In this document: positions 43,577-55,200 of the stretch, piece after piece | How positions within the stretch are numbered: position 1 is the first letter of the stretch | How the letters are laid out: the number at the start of each line of letters is the position of its first letter | NCBI GenBank assembly: GCA_905221605.1 | Contig: CAJNDS010002213.1 | Span: forward strand, 186,001-250,000 | DNA from: Symbiodinium natans | Lineage: Eukaryota; Sar; Dinophyceae; Suessiales; Symbiodiniaceae | DNA length: 64,000 nt | Direction of reading: 5' to 3' | Translations under genes and position numbers: made by a program | The notes under the pieces: generated by a model | Databases searched by the model: none | What the model was told of the DNA's origin: nothing | The model's input: only the letters and a program-made list of their open reading frames with translations

Positions 43577-44626
43577 CTGATACAGGCTATTTGGGCGAGA
43601 GATCAGGACGATCGTTGCTTAAGCTTAAGGCGCTGTCTTGCCCCTAAAGTTTAGTAAGGGTTTAGGGTTCGTCTCGAAACCCAAAGCCCTATAAACCCGA
43701 AACCCTAAATTCTAAATAACAGGGTTTAGGATGACCTCATAAAGATTATATGGGCGAAGGAACACCCCAGAAGCCGTCTCCAGAGTATACCCTAAACCCT
43801 AGACCCTAAACCCCAAACCCAAAACCCTGAAGCCGCTTCTTGGGCACTTCCTGGGCTCATCTTGCGGGGGGTTGGGCTTCGGGCCTGTCAAAGATGTAGT
43901 TTAGGATTTGGGGGTTTAAGGTTTAGGGGTTAGGAGTTTAGGAGTTTAGGAGTTTAGGGGTTTACCGGTTTAGCCGTTCAGGGGCTTTGGGGTTAGGGGC
44001 TATAGAGGCTTTGAGATTGAGGTGGGCAAGGGCTAAGGGCTTAGAGTCTCTTGTCGTGCCCAAAAGCCAAGAATCCCATGCGCTTAAAGCTCCCATGAGG
44101 TTTGCTTCCCGGCTGAGCTGGGATTACACGGACCTTTCTTGGCAAGCAACAAGGCTCAACAAGCAAACGCTTCCACGGAAATGGGCCCAAATCCCCGACC
44201 CCCCGGAACGTTCATGTCGAAAAGCTCCGAAGGCTATATACCCGACAACATTCGACCCCTGAACCCCCTTAAACCTTGAACCTTGAAATCCTGAAGCCCC
44301 ATTAACCTATGCGTTTCTCAGTAGGGATTAAGGGGCTTAGGGACCTTTCACCGGCTCTTTTTCCCCCTCACTCCCTGCTCAGACCCAGTAAGAATCACCT
44401 ACTGCAGTGGTATAGGGTTGAGGGTTTAGGGTTTAGGGTTTGGGGTTTGGGGTTCAAGTTCTAACTGCAGCTTCAGCCAAGCCTGTGGCCAGTTCCGGAA
44501 TTCGGCCGCATCTGCCTCGGTCCCATATGGGGGGTGTGTACTCTGCCCTATATCAACCCTGAAACCCTGAAACCCCAAAACCCTAAGACCCTAAGACACT
44601 AAACCCTAAACCCTAAACCCTCTATA

Positions 44627-44715
44627 GCAAGGGCCCGTACTTCGACTCCCAATAAACAAGGGTAAGGGGCCATACTGAGGGGCCATGGCTCCAACCTATA
44701 GAAACCTCGAAGGTG
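44627..44715. mobile_element. family F element, right part
   Basis: AGGGCCCGTACTTCGACTCC ... GGCCATACTGAGGGGCCATG, next to CCCTAAA repeats. Copy in the second block. Confidence 0.5.
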
Positions 44716-44962
44716 TGCTACTGGGTACCGGTTTCAAGACGCCCAAACTCCACGGCCCTGAAACCCAGCGTGGGAGTTTAAGGGCTTTAGAAGCGGTTTA
44801 GAGTTTTAGGGCCTGGGGTTTCGAGTCAGGTCAAGGATAAGGAAGCTATGCCTTTGCCCCAAACCCCAAGAGCCCGATCCCCTGAGGCACCCTAAACCCT
44901 AAACCCTAAACCCTAAACCCTAAACCCTGAACCCTGAACCCTAAACCCCCTAAACCCGGAAG

Positions 44963-45042
44963 CAACCTCACCGTGGACACTTGCATCCTGAACACTGAGC
45001 ACCTTGAGTCTGTCCTGAAGTCGGTTGAATGTGCTGCTTCGG
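44963..45042 (+). CDS. candidate exon of an unknown gene (copy 1)
   Basis: CCCTAAA-type flank, acceptor acccggaag, 80 bases reading NLTVDTCILNTEHLESVLKS then VECAAS, donor G/GTCCTC. It looks helical and soluble. The other strand has stops. Copy at 57,594-57,673. Confidence 0.42.
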
Positions 45043-45258
45043 GTCCTCTAAGACCACGAAACCGCAAGCTCTAACCTGCTCTAAACTCACTGCCCAAACC
45101 CCCAAACCCTAAACCCTAAACTCCAAACCCTGAACCGTGCTAAACTTTTAAGTCTTGCCCAAGGCGCAGCAATCTCGGTGACCCTTGCGTCACCCAGAGC
45201 CCACCCTTGCGCTGGAAGGAACCTCCAGGAATAGGTTCAACCCTAAACACCATAACTT

Positions 45259-45353
45259 GGGATGTTCCCCGTATACTAACAGTCCATACTAGGGATCTAC
45301 TAGTCCTGTTTCGGACTGTTAATATATATATATATATAAGGGGGAACAGCCCC
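45259..45353. mobile_element. family A element with AT expansion
   Basis: Left GGGATGTTCCCCGTATACTA, right arm interrupted by (TA)n between ACTGTTAA and AAGGGGGAACA. Copy at 57,890-57,984. Confidence 0.65.
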
Positions 45354-45529
45354 AGCTATAACTTAAACCGGAATGTAGGCTCAGAGATTGTGATTCACGG
45401 CCAGGTCTTGGCAGCCGGTTTACAGGGCTTTGGTTCCCACATGTGTACATGAAGATCCCAATTTCGGATTCGCATTTAAAAAAACACTGTAGCGAGAAGG
45501 TGGTTGTTGTGTGACTAAACACATAAGCT

Positions 45530-45594
45530 GGGATGTTCACCCCTTATACTAATAGCACCACCTACTATGATCCCTACTAGGGACTGTTGGTATC
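45530..45594. mobile_element. family A element, second copy nearby
   Basis: GGGATGTTCACCCCTTATAC to GGGACTGTTGGTATCCC, about 180 bp from the previous copy and abutting CCCTAAA repeats. Copy at 58,161-58,225. Confidence 0.6.
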
Positions 45595-45633
45595 CCTAAA
45601 CCCTAAACCCTAAACCCTACACGTAAGTGCCAC

Positions 45634-45842
45634 CTGCGGGCAGCTTTCCCGACACCCGGATCGATGTCGATGATGTAGACTTCCCCGGCCTCGGGCTTGC
45701 GCGCAGCAGCATCAGCATCAGCATCAGCATCAGCATCAGCATCAGCATCAGCATCAGCATCAGCATCAGCATCAGCATCAGCATCAGCATCAGCATCAGC
45801 ATCAGCATCAGCATCAGCATCAGCATCAGCATCAGCATCAGC
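45634..45842 (-). CDS. candidate exon with an Ala-Asp dipeptide run (copy 1)
   Basis: Minus strand: about 22 GCTGAT hexamers would encode (Ala-Asp)n, followed in the same frame by AARKPEAGEVYIIDIDPGVG and KAAR, then a donor CGCAG/GTGGCA. The unique 70 bases look coding. The + strand is also open (FPDTRIDVDDVDFPGLG plus Ile-Ser repeats), so strand is uncertain. The long ORFs that run on through the CAG array are repeat artefacts. Copy at 58,265-58,473. Confidence 0.35.
45711..45842. repeat. (CAGCAT)n hexamer array, copy 1
   Basis: About 22 perfect hexamers, same number at 58,341-58,473. It joins the unique exon-like sequence 45,634-45,704 to the CAG-rich array. Confidence 0.97.
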
Positions 45843-46850
45843 CAGCAGCCAGCAGCCAGCAGCCAGCAGCAGCCAGCAGCAGCCAGCAGCAGCCAGCAGC
45901 AGCCAGCAGCAGCCAGCAGCAGCCAGCAGCAGCCAGCAGCAGCCAGCAGCAGCCACCAGCAGCCAGCAGCAGCCAGCAGCAGCCAGCAGCAGCCAGCAGC
46001 AGCCAGCAGCAGCCAGCAGCAGCCAGCAGCAGCCAGCAGCAGCCAGCAGCAGCCAGCAGCAGCCAGCAGCAGCCAGCAGCAGCCCGCAGAAGCCAGCAGC
46101 AGCAGCAGCAGCCAGCAGCAGCCACAGCAGACAGCAGCAGCCAGCAGCAGCCAGCAGCAGCCAGCAGCAGCCAGCAGCAGCCAGCAGCAGCCAGCAGCAG
46201 CCAGCAGCAGCCAGCAGCAGCCAGCAGCAGCCAGCAGCAGCCAGCAGCAGCCAGCAGCAGCCAGCAGCAGACAGCAGCAGCCAGCAGCAGCCAGCAGCAG
46301 CCAGCAGCAGCCAGCAGCAGCCAGCAGCAGCCAGCAGCAGCCAGCAGCAGCCAGCAGCAGCCAGCAGCAGCCAGCAGCCCAGCAGCAGCCAGCAGCAGCC
46401 AGCAGCAGCCAGCAGCAGCCAGCAGCAGCCAGCAGCAGCCAGCAGCAGCCAGCAGCAGCCAGCAGCAGCCAGCAGCCAGCAGCCAGCAGCCAGCAGCCAG
46501 CAGCCAGCAGCCAGCAGCCAGCAGCCAGCCAGCAGCCAGCAGCCAGCCAGCAGGCAGCAGCCAGCACAGGCAGCAGCCAGCAGCAGCCAGCAGCCAGCAG
46601 CAGCCAGCAGCCAGCAGCAGCCAGCAGCCAGCAGCAGCCAGCAGCAGCCAGCAGCCAGCAGCCAGCAGCCAGCAGCCAGCAGCCAGCAGCCAGCAGCCAG
46701 CAGCCAGCAGCCAGCAGCCAGCAGCCAGCAGCCAGCAGCCAGCAGCCAGCAGCAAGCAGCCAGCAGCCAGCAGCAAGCAGCAAGCAGCAAGCAGCAAGCA
46801 GCAAGCAGCAAGCAGGACGTAGCAAGCAGCAAGCAGCAAGCAGCAAGCAT
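45843..46850. repeat. CAG-rich array (CAGCAGC / CAGCAGCCAG), copy 1
   Basis: Mixed 7- and 10-base units of CAGC and CAGCAGC, degrading at the right into CAAGCAG and AAGTAGT. It shares the landmark CAGGCAGCAGCCAGCACAGG with the array at 58,474-59,559, which places the copy boundary further right. Alanine/glutamine/serine ORFs of up to 918 codons come purely from the repeat. Confidence 0.97.
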
Positions 46851-46854
46851 GAAG

Positions 46855-48250
<1,396 letters not shown>

Positions 48251-48452
48251 AGGGTAGAACAAGAACAACAACAAGTACAGGTACAAGTGCAAGTACAAGT
48301 ACAAGCATGAGTGATGATTCCAGCACCAGTAACCTAGATATACGAGTGCTGCTTGCCATCGGCGGTTACTTCAGATTCAGATCTCGAGCCACATGACGAG
48401 CGGGGAATGCCAGCCCCGGATGCACAGAGCAGCCCCAAGCGACCCCCAAACC

Positions 48453-48884
48453 CTAAACCCTGAGAGCCCCAAACAACCTTTGAAACACGAAGCACCAAGG
48501 CGCAAGTAATTTTCCTGAATCAGACGATCCGGCCTCATAGCATGGCAGCTCTTGAAAGGGCCCAGCCGCCCAGGCGGCTTTGCCCGGTTGGCAGCCTCTT
48601 TTGGGTCTTCGGGCTGCAGATTTTCGGCCTATCCGCGTAGAGCCCAGTTCATGGATAGTTATACGCAGGTTGTTTATAGGCTGCCTCGTTTCAAGACTGC
48701 ATATACCTGGCCAATCCTGCCCAGCGCGAAAGCCTGCCCGTTGCTCCCAGAAAACTGTACCTACCCCTTTCATGAAGCCTGAATTAGCAGCGATAATTAG
48801 CAACGTGGCGTAAGGTCCAGACCCATGACGACATGCGCAGCATCTTTCAAAACCTTGGCAGCAGTGGTCAATCGAAATGATCAT
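48453..48884 (-). CDS. 143-codon ORF of unknown nature
   Basis: ATG to stop, the longest non-repetitive ORF outside the retroelement, in the rare stretch free of telomere repeats. The peptide is Cys/Gly-rich and I recognise no domain. An overlapping + ORF of 76 codons (DSYTQVVYRLPRFKTAYTWP inside) competes. Either may be chance. Confidence 0.22.
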   Translation of the reverse strand: MIISIDHCCQGFERCCACRHGSGPYATLLIIAANSGFMKGVGTVFWEQRAGFRAGQDWPGICSLETRQPINNLRITIHELGSTRIGRKSAARRPKRGCQPGKAAWAAGPFQELPCYEAGSSDSGKLLAPWCFVFQRLFGALRV

Positions 48885-49789
48885 CTACTCGAGAGCTTAG
48901 TTTGGGGGCTTGGGCTGCGAATTTCTCTGGTTTGGAGTCGACTGTCTGACCCCTTGTGGGCACCCGGCATCCCCCAACCCCAAAAGCCCCAAGCCAATTG
49001 ACTTGTTGATCACACATACATCCACAAATCCCTGCTTAACTCCCAAACCGGAAAGGATCAGGTCTTAAAGAGTCTGAAGGAGGGAAACGGGGGGAAGATC
49101 GTGAGTCTGTTTCTCGGGAGCACTTCAGGCGACGATCTGTTAAGGCACCCGCCTCCAGCCATACCCCCACGTGGACCCCACCCCGGGAGAAGATAACGCT
49201 CTATGAAAAGCTCTGCATTAGAGATGTCTACTTCGCATCTCCATACGTAGAACAGTTGTACGTGCCTTATGTACATGAATGTCACTTGTAAGTGGCTCAA
49301 AAACAAACTGCCTTGTCAGAAGACCAGTTTGTACCTATACTTACCGTGATTCTATCCTATACGAAGTAACTGCCTGCAAGTAGTTCGATGCAGATGCCGC
49401 CTTCAGCGGCGGGCTCGGGGTCGCAGATTCCGTTGTGTGTGTTCCGAAACCCACAGAAACTCAGACGCTGGGGCCGCCGCACCGGGTGTCGCGAGGGCCA
49501 TGGCCAGCTCTTCGTAGGCACGGAGGCCATCCTTTAAGCTTGGACATAGAGGGTCCACATGGTCTACGAATCAGGTTTGGCGGTTCGGATTTATGGTCTA
49601 GGGACAAGGTTTCAGGACCAAGAGACAGACAAGCATATTCAGGGTTAGGGACTTGCAGCTTGAAATCATTGCGGTATAAGAAGTTTGGAGGTCCCAAACC
49701 CAAGACAAACTAAGCCGTGTTCTCCCTTGGAAAGCCCTAGACCTGCGACACACGACGACGCCGACACTACCACCACAAACAGCAAGCAG

Positions 49790-49834
<45 letters not shown>
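49790..49834. repeat. (CAG)n tract
   Basis: About 14 AGC/CAG units. Nearby are (AAAC)n at 50,008-50,041 and CAACA/CTCAA repeats at 50,050-50,095. Confidence 0.95.
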
Positions 49835-49836
<2 letters not shown>

Positions 49837-50350
49837 AAACACGAATAATACAACAACCACGTGACCAAACGACCAACCACACATGACATTACGTAGCATC
49901 TGCAGTTGCAGCATTTGCCTTACGTTCCGCAGTCACATTACTAGCAAACATTGCATCCGCACACAAGCTAAAACAAAGACACAAACAAGCAAGCAAAACA
50001 AACAACATGCCAAACAAACAAACAAACAAACAAACAAACATTGACTACACGACACAACACAACACAACTCAATTCAACTCAACTCAACACAACACCGCGC
50101 AAAAAAAAAAATGACAACAAACAACCATGATTCCAAAAGCCACAACCACAGGGCGCATCGGAACCACAACCACACAACCAAGACCCAAAACTCTAAGTCC
50201 AGCGCAAAGTGGACTTGTCGAGGGCTTAGACTTACATACTCCCCTTAGAACCTTAATGAAAATGATATTTTTAATATCCTCTTGGGTTCTATACCCTAAA
50301 CCCTAAACCCTAAACCCTAAACCCTAATAGGTATAAGGTTCGGGATGGAC

Positions 50351-50412
50351 ACTTGGGCAGCACAGTCCTCGCCGGCCGCAAATGCCGCCGTGGATTGGCT
50401 CTGAATCTCCCG
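50351..50412 (-). CDS. possible coding island, strand unresolved
   Basis: CCCTAAA left and TTTAGGG right. Minus: gggagattcag, then SQSTAAFAAGEDCAAQ, donor GTGTCC. Plus: ATG-initiated DTWAAQSSPAANAAVDWL to TGA. Not resolved. Confidence 0.22.
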
Positions 50413-50535
50413 CGCCTGGCGCGTGAGGGCTCAGGGTTTAGGGTTTAGGGCTTAGGGCTTAGGGCTTAGGGTTTAGGGTTTAGGGTTTAGGGTTTAGGGT
50501 TTAGGGGTATTCTGGCATTTTTGCAGGAACTTCAC

Positions 50536-50635
50536 NNNNNNNNNNNNNNNNNNNNNNNNNNNNNNNNNNNNNNNNNNNNNNNNNNNNNNNNNNNNNNNNN
50601 NNNNNNNNNNNNNNNNNNNNNNNNNNNNNNNNNNN
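50536..50635. other. assembly gap of exactly 100 N
   Basis: One hundred consecutive N bases, the conventional placeholder for a gap of unknown size. The sequence to its right starts at a point that also occurs internally at 38,009, so the gap marks a scaffold join and its true distance is unknown. Confidence 0.99.
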
Positions 50636-52242
50636 TCTGTACAACGAACTTAAACCTTACACCATGTAAACCCTAGACTCATTCTTTGTGTAACCGTTGA
50701 AGTTATGTCAACTTCCCGCAAGTGGCTCGCATGCCTTTTCCTCCACAGAATCCTCTGTCTGCCATGGCCATGTTGCGCTCTGATCTTCGGGGGCTGTCCT
50801 GCGTTTAGGGCTTGGGTCCCCTAAACCCTATAAACCCTATAAACCCTATAAACCCTATAAACCCTATAAACCCTATAAGCCCTATAAACCCTATAAACCC
50901 TATAAACCCTATAAACCCTATAAACCCTATAAACCCTATAAACCCTATAAGCCCTATAAACCCTATAAGCCCTATAAACCCTATAAACCCTATAAACCCT
51001 ATAAACCCAATAAGCCCTATAAACCCAATAAGCCCTAATAAAACCCTACATATAAACCCTATGACCTAGCATTGGAGCCCTTGCTCAGGCCGCCACGGGA
51101 AGGATGAATGCGGCTTCCATTGAATCCGCAAGTCCTTCGGTCTAGGGTTTAGGGTTTAGGGTTTAGGGTTTAGGATTTAGGGTTTAGGGTTTAGGGGTCA
51201 AGGGTTTAGGGTTTAGGGTAATTAAAGGGTTTGGGGTTTGGGGTTAAAGGGTTTAGGGTTTTTAAGTTCGAGGTTCCGGGGATGTTGCTTTGCTCGGAAG
51301 TTGAAGACCCCGGCCTCGGCCTGCGAACCCAAACCCTCACGATCGAGGGTTCCTTCTCTAAGGGAGGGGTTCGGGATTGGGACCCTAAACCCTAAACCCT
51401 AAACCCTAAAACCCTAAACCCTAAACCCTAAACCCTGAACCCTAAGCCCTGAACCCTGAACCCTAAACCCTAAACCCCTAAACCCTCAACCGGTGTAATA
51501 TGAGAGAACGACGCAGCAACTCTCCCCCCCTCCAGGCTCCTTCTGGAAGATTGCGAGCGACGGCGCGTGCCTTCAAAGCGGACACCTGGCATGCGCCCAG
51601 GTTGAGGGCTTTTAGGGTTTCTAGGGGCTTTTAGGGTCTCTAGGGTCTTTAGGGGTTAGGTTTAAGGTTAGGGCTTTTAGGGTTTCTAGGGTTTTTAGGG
51701 TCTCTAGGGTCTTTAGGGTTTTGAGGGGTTAGGTTTAAGGTTTAAGGTTTCGGGTTCTAGGGTTCTAGGGTTTGGGGTTTAGGGCGTTTAGGGGGGGGGG
51801 GGGGGGGTTAGGGACCCTAAACCCTGAACCCTGGCCCCACATCCCAAGAAAGATAGCACTGGAAGATGTGACTGCAATCTCAGGAGCTATACTGTTATTT
51901 GATATTTGAGGTACAGTACTGAACTTCTAAGAACTACCTACGAACTTCCCTGAGCCCAACTTTTCAATTTGACCAGGGAGGGAGGGGAGGGGGCAATCCA
52001 GACTCATCAAACACCCAGGAATCGCAGACCCTAAGCCCCACACCCTACGCCCTACACCCTACGCCCTAAACCCTAAGTCCTAAACCCGAAACCCCTAAAC
52101 CCTAAACCCTAAACCCTAAACCCTACACCCGACCGCCCTGGCCTCCGGCGCACGCCCTGGCTCGTACAGGTTTTTGGGTTCGGTCGCACTCTTGTTTTGA
52201 GGTTCCCTTGCCGTGTAGCGCGTTTTGGGTTGAGGGGAGGGT

Positions 52243-52277
<35 letters not shown>

Positions 52278-55200
52278 GGGCTTGAAGACATTTGGGGCGG
52301 TTTAAGGGGTTTCTGGAGTAGGGTTTAAGGTGAGGTTAGCGCGTTTTGGGTTGAGGGGGCTTAAGGGCTTTAAGGGCTTCAGGCGGCTTAGGGGGATTCT
52401 GGTTTAGGATTTGGAGTTTAGGCTTTGGGGGGTTGAGGGTGCTTAAGGGCCTTTGGGGTTTACATAGGGTTCAAAAGGCCGCTGAGAGTAGGGCTCCGAC
52501 TTGGGTCTTCTGAAACATCGCTGAAGGGTGAGGGGGGGAGATGCCGAGGTCTCGAGCACACGACATTCTGAACTCTGAGGGCCAAAGACTGTAAGGAGCA
52601 AAAGAGGGTTTAGGGTTTAGGGTTTAGGGCTTCGGAGATCAGGTACACATCCAAACCTTTCTGCCCGAAGCCCCAGCATTCCTGCATGCAGCTGCCGGCA
52701 TGTTCCTCGGACGTCGGACATCAAGGCCACCCGAAACAGACCCTGCAAGCCCTACACCCCCAACCAACCCTAAACCCAACCAACCCTAAACCCTAAACCC
52801 TAAACCCTAAACCCTAAACCTTAAACCGCAGACCCTGAACCCGACACCCTACACCAAAAACCGAAGCGGCACCTGTTCCAGGCGCGTCGGCAAGGCAGCG
52901 GAGACACCTCCAGGGGCTTTGGGGGCGTTGTGACTCACGGGCTTAGGGTTCAATATTTAGGGTTTGGGGTTTAGGCTGTAGGGTTCAGGATTTAGGGTTC
53001 AGGATTTAGGGGCTGGGACTTAGGGTTTGGGATTTAGGTTACAGGATTTCGGGTTGGCCTTTTGACTGTGAGACTCAAGGACACTCAAGTCGTAGATGGT
53101 TGCTGTGGGTCCTGGGTCCAGGTTCGAGGGCAATCATATCTACATATCGACATACAACTACATCTTTTGCATTCGCCTAAGCCCTAAACCCTAAACCCCA
53201 AACCCTTAAAGGGATGCTGAGGGTGCTCGGGTCTAAGCTATTGGTCAGCCAGGGGCTCCCGTCAAGGAACCTTCGTGTCGTGATGCTCTTTGGACCGTTA
53301 GGGTTAAGGGTTAAGGGTTAAGGGTTAAGGGCTAAGGGTTAAGGGTTTAGGGTTTAGGGTGTTGGGTTTAGGGTTTAGGGCTCGTATCTAGACCCACGAA
53401 TCGCCTAGGGATAGAAAGGGTCTACTTTGTGAACCTAAACCCTAATCCCATACTCAGAACCAGTAACTTTCTAGGCCCAAGAGTGGCCAGGGAATAGAAA
53501 GGGTGCCCTTTTTGGTTTAAAGGGGCTTATGAGGGAACCCAAACCCTAAAAAAGGGAATAAGGGCCGACTCTGGGTCCCTAGTACTGGCTCTTAGGAGGG
53601 AATTCCAGACCTCCAAAAAACACCCGAAGCCATCCTAAACCCTAAACCCTAAACCCTAAACCCTAAACCCTAAACCCTAAGCCCGAAGCCCGAAACCCGA
53701 AACCCTAAACCCGAAGCCATGATGGCTCGGCGGGGCGCCGATTGGTGCTTTTGCTCGCCACGGCAAAGACGGCGAGGCCACCGTAGGAAGGGATCTCCTG
53801 ATCTCTGGCTCAGGAATTTCTGTTTTCATGGGGGGTAGCAGGCTTCAGCAAGGTTTTCTTGGTGTTTACTAGTTGCACCACCAGGAGCCCTCACAAGGGA
53901 CCCCTAATTTTGAGAAACCCCGCTAGGGCTTTGGTAGGGCGGAAGTCCTGCAGACCTTCTAAACCCCCCTGAACCCCCCCAAACCCGTGGATTTAGGGAT
54001 TGAACGCTTCGAGCTGAGGCCCCTGGCGGCTGTGTAGGCGCGAGCCATGCTGAAGCCAGCCTCCAGAAGTATGAGTTCACCCTAAACCCTAAACCCTGAA
54101 CCCTAAACCCGAAACCCGAAACCCTAAACCCTAAACCCGAAACCCTAAACCTTATTGTGGGGGCTAAGCCCTATAAGCCCAAAGCCTCTTCCTGTGCTTC
54201 CTGGTGGTTCCTTCAGGTTCGGATCCAGGGGCATGCGTGCCCACTACAATCTTTAGGGGTTTACAGCTTTAGGGGTGGGATGTTCCCCCTTAAACTAACC
54301 GTCCTTAGCAGGGATTATAATAGGGGGGTAGGACTGTTAGTATAAGGGGGAACATCCCAAAATTTTGGGGTTTAGTTTCTTGTTTGAGGGTGGGGGGGTT
54401 GGCTTGCAGGGCTTAGGGCCTAAACCCTAAACCCTAAACCCTAAACCCTAAACCCTAAACCCTAAACCCTAAACCCTAAACCCTAAACCCTAAACCCTAA
54501 ACCCTAAACCCTAAACCCTAACCCTAAACCCTAAACCCTAGACTCCCACGGTGAGCCGGACGATGCCTCGGCCAGCCGTGCAAGGCCAACTGCCACTGAG
54601 GGGGAGAAGGCCAGGCCGTCTGGACGCCTCGTTTCGGGTTTAGGGTTTAGGGTTTAGGGTTTAGGGTTTAGGGTTTAGGGTTTAGGGTTTAGGGTTTATC
54701 AGGATCGGCAGACATGACCGCGAACCGGTTTTAGGGTGTTGTGGATGGTGTGTATATATCGATGTACATATCTATGTATTTATTGACCACAACTCTTGGT
54801 AGCCCACAAAGGAAACTACACTTGCGGAGGTCTGGGTAAAATCTGAATCCGAGAGCCTAGACAGCCAACCCCTAATCTGTGGCCTAGGCCCCAAACTCAG
54901 TCTTTCGGGCTAAGGGATTCCAGGGCCTAATCTCAAAAACAAAACCCAAGGGTTTAGGGTTTAGGGTTTAGGGTTTAGGGTTTAGGGTTTAGGGTTTAGG
55001 GTTCAGGGTGTAGGGTTTAGGGTTTGGGGTTGAGGGTTTAGGATACCCTGCAGCCCCGAAGCCGTTCCCTAGGTGCTCCCAAAGCCCGAGATGCACGAGC
55101 CCACCCTAAACCCTAGACCCTAGACCCTAGACCCTAAACCCTAAACCCTAAACCCTAACCCGAAACCCCAAACCCTAAACCCTAAACCCTAAACAGTGAC

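Larger units (their letters stand above)
38009..46800. repeat. large duplicated block, copy 1
   Basis: About 8.8 kb repeated at 50,636-59,550. Checked stretches are base-identical. The offset is 12,627 bases at the left, 12,638 after the first long poly-G (24 G here, 35 bases including one T in copy 2), and 12,631 after two poly-C runs (17 versus 16, and 22 versus 16). All candidate exons, inverted-repeat elements and telomere tracts inside it are therefore duplicated. The right edge is blurred because it lies in a CAG-rich array that continues differently in each copy. Confidence 0.95.
48306..50285. other. 2 kb almost free of telomere repeats
   Basis: Unlike the rest of the first 50 kb it lacks long TTTAGGG tracts. 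It carries the overlapping ORFs near 48.5-48.9 kb, short ORFs at 49.1-49.7 kb, and CAG, AAAC and CAACA simple repeats. No domain recognised. Confidence 0.6.
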
